From the IMG/VR virus record IMGVR_UViG_3300032246_000804, positions 1 to 61,555 of that record: a stretch of 61,555 nucleotides of DNA; one strand, 5' to 3'. Source of the stretch: a virus. Numbering within the stretch: position 1 is the first letter of the stretch; each line of letters begins with the position of its first letter. The notes under the pieces were generated by a model. The model ran no database searches. It saw only the letters and a program-made list of their open reading frames with translations, and was not told the DNA's origin. The translations under genes and the position numbers were made by a program. Of this stretch, positions 28,922 to 36,168 are shown in pieces.

Positions 28922-30173
28922 TCCTGTAGAAAAACAATGGGCAGATTGGTTAGAAAAAAACCCAACACATGAACACATCGACGTTGATAATCTAAAAAAG
29001 ATTTTGATTGAAGACTTGTCCTATGCATCGAAAATGGATGTAAAAGAATATACTTTGTATCAGAAATGGTGTGAAGTTAAAGAACGTTATCCTGTACATG
29101 AGTCTAATGGCCTGTCTATGATGTTGGGTGAAACTCCCGAAATGGTCAATGACGAACAAAGAATTCTTATCCATAATGTTAAGAAAAACTTTTGGATGCC
29201 AACTGGTCCTGATGACTATGAAAAACTACAACCAGTATTAGAACTATCCAATGGAGACTTAGCAGAAACTTGGAATGCCGTTCGTACTTTTTCGTCCACA
29301 ATGAAGAACAATTCAAACATTGGACGTAACCTATTTTATACAGTCAAAGATGGTGTGACAGGAAAGTATCTTGGTGTTATCTGCATCTCGTCTGACTTTC
29401 TTGACCTTACACCAAGAGATACTGCAATTGGATGGTCTAGGGATGTTAAGACACAACAAAGTATGATTAACCATACTGCAATTGGTTCTACCATTGTTCC
29501 TTTGCAACCTCTTGGTTATAGTTACATGGGTGGTAAATTGCTGGCACTTCTTTGTTTGGCAGATACAGTACAGAAAGATTGGAAAGAAAGATATGGAGAC
29601 ACTCTTGTTGGGGTTACTACAACGTCATTGTATGGAAAAACCAAGCTCAACGGACTTTCTCAGTATGATGGTTTGGAACATTGGCAAAAAATGGGATTTT
29701 CTTCTGGATCAGTTGCGTTTGAACCTTCTCGTTCTACTCGCAATATGGTATTTAAGTGGATCAAAGAAAACGAACCAAGAAAATACTTTGAATGGTGGGA
29801 AGCAAAAAATCCACAAGGACTTCCACTAAAACGTGACCATAAAAATAGGTCACTAAATTACGCATATTCTAAGCTTGGTATTCCAAAAGAATTGATTCGT
29901 ACCGAACATCAACGTGGAATTTATTTTTCTCCGTTGTACAATAACACAAATGAATTTTTGCGTAAAGAAATTGGTGACCCTGAGTTGATAAAGTCTTTTG
30001 ACACAAGTGAAGAAACTTTGTCTAACATATGGAAAACAAAGTATGCCAAAGGCAGAATTAGGCAATTACAGAAACAAAATAAAGTGTCGTATGAAAATCT
30101 TTTTTATGACGATTTGATATATTTGTCTTGGGAAGAAACCAAGGCCAAATATTTGCCACAAGTTGGCAGATGA
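28902..30173 (+). CDS. DUF4338/DruA-like protein (first of two paralogues)
   Basis: A 423-residue protein. Residues ~150-300 follow the DUF4338 pattern seen in DruA of Druantia defence systems: YxVxDGVTGKYLGVICISSD, TPRDTAIGWSRD, then a hydrophobic STIVPLQPLGYSYMGGKLLA segment, DWKERYGD, TTTSLYGKTKLNGLS and GFSSGSV. The flanking N- and C-terminal regions are not assigned. The gene at 49167 shares the same central block. Enzymatic activity and role are unknown. The start lies inside the deformylase gene. Confidence 0.6.
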   Translation: MAKPQIDPVEKQWADWLEKNPTHEHIDVDNLKKILIEDLSYASKMDVKEYTLYQKWCEVKERYPVHESNGLSMMLGETPEMVNDEQRILIHNVKKNFWMPTGPDDYEKLQPVLELSNGDLAETWNAVRTFSSTMKNNSNIGRNLFYTVKDGVTGKYLGVICISSDFLDLTPRDTAIGWSRDVKTQQSMINHTAIGSTIVPLQPLGYSYMGGKLLALLCLADTVQKDWKERYGDTLVGVTTTSLYGKTKLNGLSQYDGLEHWQKMGFSSGSVAFEPSRSTRNMVFKWIKENEPRKYFEWWEAKNPQGLPLKRDHKNRSLNYAYSKLGIPKELIRTEHQRGIYFSPLYNNTNEFLRKEIGDPELIKSFDTSEETLSNIWKTKYAKGRIRQLQKQNKVSYENLFYDDLIYLSWEETKAKYLPQVGR

Positions 30174-30195
30174 GTTAAGTATACCACAAATGTGC

Positions 30196-30224
30196 TTGAC
30201 AAACATCATATATAATAGTATGAT
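30196..30224 (+). promoter_or_regulatory. Sigma70-type promoter for the 30.3-kb helix-turn-helix gene
   Basis: TTGACA (30196-30201) and TATGAT (30219-30224) are 17 bases apart. A TATAAT at 30211 falls inside the spacer. Confidence 0.7.
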
Positions 30225-30230
30225 GTTGAT

Positions 30231-30253
30231 TCTCACGCAATGTGAGGTTTTTT
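30231..30253 (+). terminator. Possible leader attenuator hairpin
   Basis: CTCAC (30232-30236) pairs with GTGAG (30242-30246), followed by G and six T. It lies between the promoter and the coding start at 30274, so it could terminate early transcripts. The stem is only 5-6 bp. Confidence 0.4.
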
Positions 30254-30273
30254 AAATTATTAGGAGTTATATT

Positions 30274-30543
30274 ATGCAAAAGCTATCCGCAAAACAACGT
30301 ATGTTGAACACTTTGAAAAAATCTAGTGGCTACAACACATTCACAACCAAGCAAGCGCAAGCACGTTTTGGTATCAGCAATGTTGCTGCACGTATTGACG
30401 AATTGCGTCAAGAAGGTAATGTTATTTACACCAACACCAAGTATTTGGAAGATGGTCGTAAAATTTCTTTCTACCGTCTTGGTACACCAACCAAAGCTTT
30501 GGTTCAAGCCGCATTGAGCGCTGGTTACTCACTAACTGCTTAA
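30274..30543 (+). CDS. Small winged-helix DNA-binding protein
   Basis: An 89-residue protein. Residues ~5-70 read as a winged helix: AKQRMLNTLKKSSG, TTKQAQARFGISNVAARIDEL (helix-turn-helix) and EGNVIYTNTKYLEDGRKISFYRLG (wing). The codon usage is rich in high-expression codons. It is a monocistronic unit with its own sigma70-like promoter, a possible attenuator and a following terminator. It may be an abundant early transcription regulator or nucleoid-type protein. Confidence 0.75.
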   Translation: MQKLSAKQRMLNTLKKSSGYNTFTTKQAQARFGISNVAARIDELRQEGNVIYTNTKYLEDGRKISFYRLGTPTKALVQAALSAGYSLTA

Positions 30544-30556
30544 TCAAGCAATCCCT

Positions 30557-30590
30557 AAGCCACTCTTAGGGGTGGCTTTCCCTATTTTAT
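30557..30590 (+). terminator. Probable intrinsic terminator
   Basis: AAGCCAC (30557-30563) pairs with GTGGCTT (30572-30578), followed by TCCCTATTTTAT, a poor T tract. Confidence 0.55.
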
Positions 30591-30599
30591 GGAGTTTAC

Positions 30600-31397
30600 A
30601 TGGAAATAAGTATTAAAAAAGAAGAGCTTCAGAAGTACAGCATATTTGTTGCAACACCAATGTATGGTGGCATGAATCATGGATTGTACATGAAAGCATG
30701 TTTGGACTTACAAGGCCTTTGTATGCAATACGGAATCCAAGTAAAGTTTTCTTTCTTGTTCAATGAATCGTTAATCACACGAGCAAGAAATTATTTGGTC
30801 GATGAATTTTTGTATCGTTCCGAATGTACACATCTTTTGTTTATTGATTCGGATATTAACTTTAATCCGCAAGATGTTGTTGCCATGTTGGCACTTGACA
30901 AAGAAGTTATTGGCGGTCCTTATCCGAAAAAAGCAATCAAGTGGAAAGCTGTCAAGAAAGCTCTTGAAAAGAATCCCTCTATTGAAGCTAACATCTTAGA
31001 AAAAGTTGCAGGTGACTTTGTGTTTAATCCTGTTAAAGGAACTGCACAATTTTCTGTAACACAACCACTAGAAGTTTTGGAAATTGGAACTGGTTTCATG
31101 ATGGTCAAACGTGAAGTTTTTCCTAAGTTTGCTGCACAGTATCCTGAACTTAAATATAAACCTGACCATGTAGGTCAAGCAAACTTTGACGGCACTCGTT
31201 ACATCCATGCTTACTTTGATACTGTAATTGATAAAGAGTCTGAGCGTTATCTATCAGAAGATTACATGTTCTGTCAATGGTGGAGAAACATGGGTGGTTC
31301 AATTTGGTTATGTCCTTGGATGCGTACAGCACACATTGGAACTTATCACTTCCATGGAGATATGCCTGCTGTTGCAAATTATGTTGGAGAAATGTAA
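30600..31397 (+). CDS. Putative glycosyltransferase (GT-A fold)
   Basis: A 265-residue protein. FVATPMYGGMNHGLYMKA at the start, LITRARNYLVDEF near residue 60 and HLLFIDSDINFNP near 80 (DxD-type metal site) are typical of GT-A enzymes. GTGFMMVKREVF near 160 and SEDYMFCQWWRNMGG near 222 fit the acceptor side. The protein sits alone among replication genes, away from the glycan island at 49-56 kb, so its acceptor may be DNA or a virion protein; that is unknown. Confidence 0.65.
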   Translation: MEISIKKEELQKYSIFVATPMYGGMNHGLYMKACLDLQGLCMQYGIQVKFSFLFNESLITRARNYLVDEFLYRSECTHLLFIDSDINFNPQDVVAMLALDKEVIGGPYPKKAIKWKAVKKALEKNPSIEANILEKVAGDFVFNPVKGTAQFSVTQPLEVLEIGTGFMMVKREVFPKFAAQYPELKYKPDHVGQANFDGTRYIHAYFDTVIDKESERYLSEDYMFCQWWRNMGGSIWLCPWMRTAHIGTYHFHGDMPAVANYVGEM

Positions 31398-31735
31398 TGC
31401 CTGAAATGATAGAAGCTGGTCGTAAATATGATTCTAATAAATTAGAGTACGGTTTACTTCCGCCTCTAGCACTAGAAGAAACTGTTAGAGTTTTAACTTT
31501 TGGTGCTCAGAAATATGAACGTGATAACTGGAAAAAAGTACCTGATTCTAAACGCAGGTACTTTGATGCATTAGAAAGACATGTTTGGGCATGGAAAAAA
31601 GGTGAAGTTATGGATACCGAATCTGGTATTCATCACTTGGCTCATGCTATGTGCTGCTTGATGTTCCTTTACGAACATGATATAATGTATTCTAATGAAA
31701 ATTTTGTAATGGAGAAAAATGATGAAACTATCTAA
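31397..31735 (+). CDS. MazG-related dATP/dGTP diphosphohydrolase-like protein
   Basis: A 112-residue protein. The pattern GRKYDSNKLEYGLLPPLALE, VLTFGAQKYERDNW, RRYFDALERHVWAWKKGE and DTESGIHHLAHAMCCLMFL matches the small phage dNTP pyrophosphohydrolase family related to MazG (DUF5664-type). Such enzymes convert dATP/dGTP to dNMP and PPi; in some phages the activity supports 2-aminoadenine DNA, but no PurZ-like gene is in this window. ATG 31397 overlaps the previous stop; a longer frame from 31277 is unlikely. Confidence 0.7.
   Translation: MPEMIEAGRKYDSNKLEYGLLPPLALEETVRVLTFGAQKYERDNWKKVPDSKRRYFDALERHVWAWKKGEVMDTESGIHHLAHAMCCLMFLYEHDIMYSNENFVMEKNDETI
31658..31686 (+). promoter_or_regulatory. 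Sigma70-type promoter for the clamp gene
   Basis: TTGATG (31658-31663) and TATAAT (31681-31686) are 17 bases apart with an extended TGA just before the -10. It lies inside the end of the upstream gene. Confidence 0.65.
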
Positions 31736-32390
31736 TGAAACCCTAAATGTGTTGAAAAACTTTTCAGCAATCAATCAGGGTATTGAATTTAAACAAGGTA
31801 ATAAACTTACCACAATCTCAGCAGGTAAATCTGTACTTGCTCAAGCAACACTTAAAGATGATTTCCCTGAAAGTTTTTGTGTATATGATTTGAATCAGTT
31901 TTTGTCTGTGTATTCCTTATTCAAGGGTGCAACAGAGTTGGAATTTGATTCTGCAAATGTTATTTTTAGTTCTGGTCGCAGTAAGACTAAATTTCGCAAA
32001 GCTGCTAAAGAAATGATTATCACACCACCAAATAAAGAAATCAAATTGGATGATGTTGATTGTTCATTTACTTTAACCACTGAAGATTATGCTGACATTA
32101 TGAAGGCATCTTCTGTGTTATCTTCTCCAAACATTGCAGTACAATCTGATGGTAATTCTATCGAATTGGTATCTTATGATGCTAAAGATGATGCACAACA
32201 CACCAATTCAATTAATGTTGGTGAAGGTAATGGCAAATCATATAAGATTGTTTTCAAAACAGAAAACATTAAGATGGTTCCTGGTGAATATGCCGTGCAA
32301 ATTTCTTTCAAAGGTTTTGCACATTTTAAAAACACAAAAGATGATATTCAATATTGGGTAGCATTCGAAAAAAATGAAAGTATAATGTGA
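31722..32390 (+). CDS. gp45: Sliding clamp gp45
   Basis: A 222-residue clamp (T4 gp45 228). The start MKLSNETLNVLKNFSAINQG fits the T4 N-terminus closely, which decides ATG 31722 over 31719. FPESFCVYDLNQFLSVYSLF near residue 50 and IQYWVAFEKNES at the end are typical. The trimer tethers DNA polymerase and also activates late promoters with gp55. It has its own sigma70-like promoter in the upstream gene. Confidence 0.93.
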   Translation: MKLSNETLNVLKNFSAINQGIEFKQGNKLTTISAGKSVLAQATLKDDFPESFCVYDLNQFLSVYSLFKGATELEFDSANVIFSSGRSKTKFRKAAKEMIITPPNKEIKLDDVDCSFTLTTEDYADIMKASSVLSSPNIAVQSDGNSIELVSYDAKDDAQHTNSINVGEGNGKSYKIVFKTENIKMVPGEYAVQISFKGFAHFKNTKDDIQYWVAFEKNESIM

Positions 32391-32578
32391 TGTTGATTCC
32401 ATTTTTAGACGCTGAAACAGACGGCACAATCTTTGTAAATCCAAAACAAGTATCTGTTGTATTTGAAGGTAAAAATCCTGAAGGAATCCAACTAACAATG
32501 ATTAATTTGTTGAATGGTAATGTAGCAACACAAGAACCTCTATTAGAAGTTGTTGGTAAATTGCAGGCGGAAATGTAA
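32390..32578 (+). CDS. Small protein of unknown function
   Basis: A 62-residue protein in the clamp-clamp loader cluster; GTG at 32387 would add one residue. IPFLDAETDGTIFVNPKQVS and GIQLTMINLLNG suggest a small beta-rich fold with an acidic surface. The pattern FVNPxxVxxV resembles small phage proteins found beside replication genes. No function can be assigned. Confidence 0.55.
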   Translation: MLIPFLDAETDGTIFVNPKQVSVVFEGKNPEGIQLTMINLLNGNVATQEPLLEVVGKLQAEM

Positions 32579-32579
32579 A

Positions 32580-32858
32580 ATGACTAATGCAGTACATACA
32601 CTTTTTGGCACATTTGACGAAAAACAACTAAAAGCCCTTAGGGGTTATGTTGATGAAATCGTTCTTTGCATGAATCGTACAAAATCAAACAATGAATCAA
32701 TTGCAGATATTTTAGAAATGGCAAACGATGAATTAAAACTTCCTAAGAAGATTGTTCGTAAAATTGCCAACTACGAATTCAAACAATCTCTTTCTTCTGA
32801 CTTTGCCGAATTCAAAGAAGTTGAAGCCTTGATTGAAGGCATCAAAGACGCAAAATGA
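32580..32858 (+). CDS. DsbA-like double-strand DNA-binding protein
   Basis: A 92-residue helical protein. NESIADILEMANDELKLPKK followed by IVRKIANYEFKQS and an acidic end resembles T4 DsbA (89 residues), which binds DNA near late promoters. The start ATG 32580 fits this length; a longer frame begins at 32550. It lies between gp45 and gp44. The call rests on pattern similarity over about 60 residues. Confidence 0.55.
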   Translation: MTNAVHTLFGTFDEKQLKALRGYVDEIVLCMNRTKSNNESIADILEMANDELKLPKKIVRKIANYEFKQSLSSDFAEFKEVEALIEGIKDAK

Positions 32859-33040
32859 AAAATTCATCACCATACTTGGTAGATTCTAATTTATACACAG
32901 TTATTAGCAGTCCGCCTTGTGTGGGTTATTACCAAATTGGTGGTCAATACGGTCTTCGTATCGCATTCAGTAAAAAACCAATATGGTTACATCGTAAGAT
33001 GATGTTTCTATGTCTTGGTTGGATGTGGATTGACGCTTGA
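32855..33040 (+). CDS. Small basic aromatic protein of unknown function
   Basis: A 61-residue protein overlapping the previous gene by four bases (ATGA). The C-terminus is hydrophobic and aromatic (MMFLCLGWMWIDA), possibly membrane-associated. Two Cys residues lie in PPCVGYY and FLCLG. A strong promoter for gp44 follows directly. Confidence 0.5.
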   Translation: MKNSSPYLVDSNLYTVISSPPCVGYYQIGGQYGLRIAFSKKPIWLHRKMMFLCLGWMWIDA

Positions 33041-33049
33041 TTTTTTTAG

Positions 33050-33078
33050 TTGACACGAACAAAGTTTTGTGTTATACT
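33050..33078 (+). promoter_or_regulatory. Sigma70-type promoter for gp44
   Basis: TTGACA (33050-33055) and TATACT (33073-33078) have 17-base spacing, with a T-rich stretch upstream. It is 28 bases from the gp44 start. Confidence 0.85.
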
Positions 33079-33106
33079 ATATTTTTTTATATTATGGAGT
33101 TTGTGA

Positions 33107-34039
33107 ATGTCCGATCACATGTTGTGGGTTGAGAAGTATCGCCCAAAAACTATTGAAGATTGTATTCTTCCGGATTCACTGAAGGCAACATTTCAGGAAT
33201 TCGTCAACCATAAAGAGATTCCCAATCTCTTGTTGTCTGGCACCGCAGGTGTCGGTAAAACTACTGTTGCAAGAGCATTATGTTTGGAAGTTGGTTGTGA
33301 TTATATCGTAATCAATGGTTCTGATGAAAATGGTGTTGACACTATCCGCGTTAAGATTAAGAATTATGCTTCGTCTGTTTCACTCATGGGTGGCCGTAAA
33401 GTAATCATTCTTGATGAGGCAGATTATCTAACACCAAACGCACAAGCGATTCTACGTGCATCCATTGAAGAATTTGCATCTAACTGTTCGTTCATCTTTA
33501 CTTGTAACTTCAAGAACAGGATCATCGATCCAATTCATTCTCGTTGTACTTGTATCGACTTTAAACTGAATGGTTCTAAAGCTACTATGGCATCTAAGTT
33601 TTTCAAACGTGTGGAGAACATCCTTACATTAGAAAACATTAAGTATGACAAAGAAGTTGTCGCTGCATTAATCACCAAACACTTTCCTGATAATCGTAGG
33701 ATTCTAAATGAACTTCAACGTTTTTCTGTTTCAGGTGTTATTGATAAGGGAATTCTTGGTTCTGTTGCTGATGTTCAGATTACTGGACTAATTAAAGCAT
33801 TGAAAGAAAAAGACTTTGCAGCTGCACGTAAGTGGGTTACACAGAATATTGATAATGATGCGACTAAAATTTATCGTAAGATTTATGATAGTCTCTATGA
33901 ATTGTTGCAACCAAATTCTGTTCCACAGTTGGTTCTACATCTTGCAAAATATCAATATCAGTCTGCCTTTGTTGCTGACCACGAAATCAATATGATTGCT
34001 TGTCTGACAGAAATTATGGTGGACTGTTCTTTTAAATAA
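33107..34039 (+). CDS. gp44: Clamp loader large subunit gp44
   Basis: A 310-residue AAA+ ATPase (T4 gp44 319). LWVEKYRPKTIEDCILP at the start, Walker A GTAGVGKT at residues 45-52, Walker B VIILDEADYL near 104 and the SRC motif (IHSRCTCID) near 145 are all present. Four copies plus gp62 open and load the clamp gp45. Unusually, another gene lies between it and gp62. Confidence 0.96.
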   Translation: MSDHMLWVEKYRPKTIEDCILPDSLKATFQEFVNHKEIPNLLLSGTAGVGKTTVARALCLEVGCDYIVINGSDENGVDTIRVKIKNYASSVSLMGGRKVIILDEADYLTPNAQAILRASIEEFASNCSFIFTCNFKNRIIDPIHSRCTCIDFKLNGSKATMASKFFKRVENILTLENIKYDKEVVAALITKHFPDNRRILNELQRFSVSGVIDKGILGSVADVQITGLIKALKEKDFAAARKWVTQNIDNDATKIYRKIYDSLYELLQPNSVPQLVLHLAKYQYQSAFVADHEINMIACLTEIMVDCSFK

Positions 34040-34054
34040 TGATGGAGAATTGGT

Positions 34055-34522
34055 ATGAAGTGGATGACACAAGAAGAAAAGATGAATGAACTCGGACTTG
34101 CTGGTGAAAAGATTGTTACCAACATGTTGAATTCTCTTGGTTCAAATCTGAATATTGAACATTCTGTAGACAAGTATGACCGTGAAAAAGATATGCTTGT
34201 CAATGGATATAAAGTTGAAGTTAAGACACAAGTTCCTTTTGTTATGAAGAATGCTTTCACATTTTTACCCAAACAACTTAATAAGTGTCGGGGTGTGGAC
34301 GTTCTTTATTTTGTTTCTGTTCCTCCACCAAGGAATGAAGATAAGTGGGCAGGATGGATCTTTAGAGCAGATCCAAAAAACTTTAAAACAACATCTTATA
34401 CCACTAAAGATGGTCGTAATATGATTTTAGTTCCCCGTGGACAAGAAGCTTTGATTCCAATCCAAAAGATGTCAGATGAAGAAATAAAAGTCTTGATGCA
34501 ATATACAGTTTCGAATTTTTAA
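34055..34522 (+). CDS. Putative PD-(D/E)XK nuclease-like protein
   Basis: A 155-residue protein inserted between the two clamp loader genes. LAGEKIVTNMLNSLGS supplies an N-terminal Glu helix and YDREKDMLVNGYKVEVKTQ gives the D...E-x-K core expected of PD-(D/E)XK enzymes, such as Holliday-junction resolvases or restriction-like nucleases. The C-terminal half (DVLYFVSVPPPR, GWIFRADPKNF) fits the remaining beta strands. Catalytic assignment is by pattern only. Confidence 0.6.
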   Translation: MKWMTQEEKMNELGLAGEKIVTNMLNSLGSNLNIEHSVDKYDREKDMLVNGYKVEVKTQVPFVMKNAFTFLPKQLNKCRGVDVLYFVSVPPPRNEDKWAGWIFRADPKNFKTTSYTTKDGRNMILVPRGQEALIPIQKMSDEEIKVLMQYTVSNF

Positions 34523-34523
34523 T

Positions 34524-34931
34524 ATGCCAGATTTATTCAAAGAGATTATTCCTTCCATTCTCCAGACTAAGAAGAATGTGTTTGAAGGTCAGTACTATGA
34601 CGATTATAAACCCTTCTTGATTAATCGTTCTTTATCTTATCACATGGATTGTGTACTGTATGCCAGTGAAATGAATAATTATCCAGAACTTGATAAAGAT
34701 ATGCAATATCACTATTTTCTAAATACTATTAGACCAATGAAACGGAAATTTCAACCGTGGCAAAAATCAGAGGTCCTAAAAGATTTAGAATGCGTGAAGA
34801 TACATTTTGGTTATTCAAATGAAAAAGCCAAAGAAGCCCTCCGTATCCTTAATGAAGAACAACTCGCTGAAATAAGAGCAAAAACAAATAAAGGCGGAAT
34901 TAATAATGATAGGAATACAGGACTTAGTTGA
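34524..34931 (+). CDS. gp62: Clamp loader small subunit gp62
   Basis: A 135-residue helical protein (T4 gp62 187). Support comes from FKEIIPSILQTKKN near the start, FLINRSLSYHMDCVLYASEMN and a position between gp44 and regA, as in T4. It is shorter at the C-terminus, as in many T4-like relatives. It overlaps regA by 26 bases. Confidence 0.85.
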   Translation: MPDLFKEIIPSILQTKKNVFEGQYYDDYKPFLINRSLSYHMDCVLYASEMNNYPELDKDMQYHYFLNTIRPMKRKFQPWQKSEVLKDLECVKIHFGYSNEKAKEALRILNEEQLAEIRAKTNKGGINNDRNTGLS

Positions 34932-35310
34932 AGTAACTTTAACACAACCAGACGATTTTCTAAAAGTACGTGAGACATTAACTAGAATAGGTGTCGCTTC
35001 TAAGAAGGACCAAACATTATTCCAATCTTGCCACATATTGCACAAACAAGGCAAATATTACATTGTACATTTTAAAGAATTATTTGCATTAGACGGTAAA
35101 CCAACAGACTTATCAGAAAACGATTTAGCTCGTAGAAATGCAATTGCAATACTTTTGGAAGATTGGGGATTAATTAAGATTGTAAATGAATCTCAAGTCC
35201 AACAACCTGAACCAATTTACATTTCACAAATTAAAATTTTATCACATAAAGATAAAAATGATTGGCAATTAATACCAAAATATAACATTGGTTCTAAGAA
35301 AAAGATATAA
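34906..35310 (+). CDS. regA: Translational repressor RegA
   Basis: A 134-residue RNA-binding repressor (T4 RegA 122). DDFLKVRETLTRIG, QSCHILHKQGKYYIVHFKE, ARRNAIAILLEDWGLI and LIPKYNIG match T4 RegA closely. It represses translation of early mRNAs, including its own and those of clamp and clamp loader genes, by binding start regions. The late promoter for the following structured region overlaps its stop. Confidence 0.95.
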   Translation: MIGIQDLVEVTLTQPDDFLKVRETLTRIGVASKKDQTLFQSCHILHKQGKYYIVHFKELFALDGKPTDLSENDLARRNAIAILLEDWGLIKIVNESQVQQPEPIYISQIKILSHKDKNDWQLIPKYNIGSKKKI

Positions 35311-35313
35311 ATA
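35306..35313 (+). promoter_or_regulatory. Late promoter -10 motif TATAAATA
   Basis: A perfect late consensus overlapping the regA stop. A start about six bases downstream would place the 5' end at ~35319-35321, exactly where the structured leader begins. Confidence 0.75.
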
Positions 35314-35319
35314 CTAATA

Positions 35320-35498
35320 ACACGGCGGGTGCCCATGCGGACCCGTTCTTCAAACCCACCTTAGGGCCGTTTGATGCTACGGTAAAAGGCGTCCGGGCAA
35401 TTGCACTGCCACCCGTTAGTTGGCCCTGTATTAAGTAAGCAGGATTATCGTTGCGCCTTCGGGGTAACAAATTATTAACTCGCTTTTAGGAGAAAAAT
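35320..35498 (+). ncRNA. Structured 5' leader upstream of Hsp20 (unknown RNA)
   Basis: About 180 nt with much higher GC than its surroundings. Visible helices are CGGGT/ACCCG (~35326-35345), AGGGCC (35363-35368) with GGCCCT (35422-35427), CCGT (35367-35370) with ACGG (35379-35382) as an alternative, GGCA/TGCC (~35396-35410), and a hairpin GTTGCGCC-TTCG-GGGTAAC near 35450-35467. No ORF is evident. The ribosome site TTTAGGAG follows at the 3' end. It matches no riboswitch family that I know; it could be a regulatory leader or a separate small RNA. Confidence 0.65.
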
Positions 35499-35939
35499 AT
35501 GACATACATTAAAGATGTATTTGGTAATGACCTTTTTGGTAAACTTCAACCTTTCACGGTTGGATTTGACGAAACAATGGAACTGTTACGCAAAACAGCT
35601 GAACAAACACAGAAATCCGTTGGATATCCTCCATATAATATCAAGCAAGTAAAAGAAAACAAGTACGTCATTGAAATGGCTGTTGCTGGTTTTGCTAAGA
35701 CTGACCTTGAAATTACCATGGACGGAAATAAACTTCTTGTCAAAGGTGCAACAAAAGATGATGATGGTGAAGAATTCCTGTACAAAGGTATTGCTAACCG
35801 TGCATTTGAACGTGCATTTACTTTGAACGACAAAGTTGAAATCAAAGACGCTGAATTGGTAAATGGTATGTTGAAAATTTGGTTGGAAAACATTGTGAAA
35901 ACTCAAGACGCCATTAAGAAAATTGGCATCAAGGAGTAA
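35499..35939 (+). CDS. Small heat-shock protein Hsp20
   Basis: A 146-residue chaperone of the alpha-crystallin/IbpA type. The domain spans residues ~45-140: YPPYNIKQVKENKYVIEMAVAGF, ITMDGNKLLVKGATKDD, YKGIANRAFERAFTLND and VNGMLKIWLEN. Hsp20 is common in T4-like aquatic phages and is thought to hold folding intermediates, possibly of virion proteins. Expression probably starts at the late promoter 35306 and passes through a long structured leader. Confidence 0.93.
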   Translation: MTYIKDVFGNDLFGKLQPFTVGFDETMELLRKTAEQTQKSVGYPPYNIKQVKENKYVIEMAVAGFAKTDLEITMDGNKLLVKGATKDDDGEEFLYKGIANRAFERAFTLNDKVEIKDAELVNGMLKIWLENIVKTQDAIKKIGIKE

Positions 35940-35944
35940 TCAAA

Positions 35945-36115
35945 ATGAAATCAATTTTATCTTATTTCCAAAAAATATTTGGAGATTTCAATAAGCCACA
36001 AACTTATGGATCCGCGTTAGAAGAATATATTATGAGACATTCACCACAAACTTCATGTGATGTGGATCGTTTGACTCGTCAATTTGAAATTCGACATTCC
36101 GGAAGAGGCTGGTAA
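35945..36115 (+). CDS. Small protein of unknown function
   Basis: A 56-residue protein five bases after the Hsp20 stop, with AAGGAG fourteen bases before the ATG. The C-terminal half (SALEEYIMRHSPQTSCDVDR, then TRQFEIRHSGRGW) resembles short proteins seen in phages and proteobacteria with a DVxxLxRxF motif. Probably cotranscribed with Hsp20. No function known. Confidence 0.6.
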   Translation: MKSILSYFQKIFGDFNKPQTYGSALEEYIMRHSPQTSCDVDRLTRQFEIRHSGRGW

Positions 36116-36122
36116 CTTGACG

Positions 36123-36150
36123 GGAGGGGCTTGACAAAGCTCCTCCTTTG
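36123..36150 (+). terminator. Terminator-like hairpin overlapping the next promoter
   Basis: GGAGGGGCTT (36123-36132) pairs with AAGCTCCTCC (36137-36146) through ten base pairs including one G-U, with loop GACA, followed by TTTG. The -35 box TTGACA lies across the loop. Confidence 0.6.
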
Positions 36151-36159
36151 TGTTATAGT
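36131..36159 (+). promoter_or_regulatory. Sigma70-type promoter
   Basis: TTGACA (36131-36136) and TATAGT (36154-36159) have 17-base spacing. The ATG at 36169 is only about 3 bases beyond the expected start, implying a leaderless or nearly leaderless mRNA. Confidence 0.7.
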
Positions 36160-36168
36160 GTGTACATC

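Noticed and set aside
31397-31735. Evidence for a 2-aminoadenine (Z) genome
   Set aside because: Only a MazG-related gene is present; no PurZ-like gene is seen in the window.
35320-35498. Known riboswitch or ROSE-type thermometer
   Set aside because: No consensus core of classes I know was recognised and no clear anti-Shine-Dalgarno TTGCT element pairs with AGGAG.
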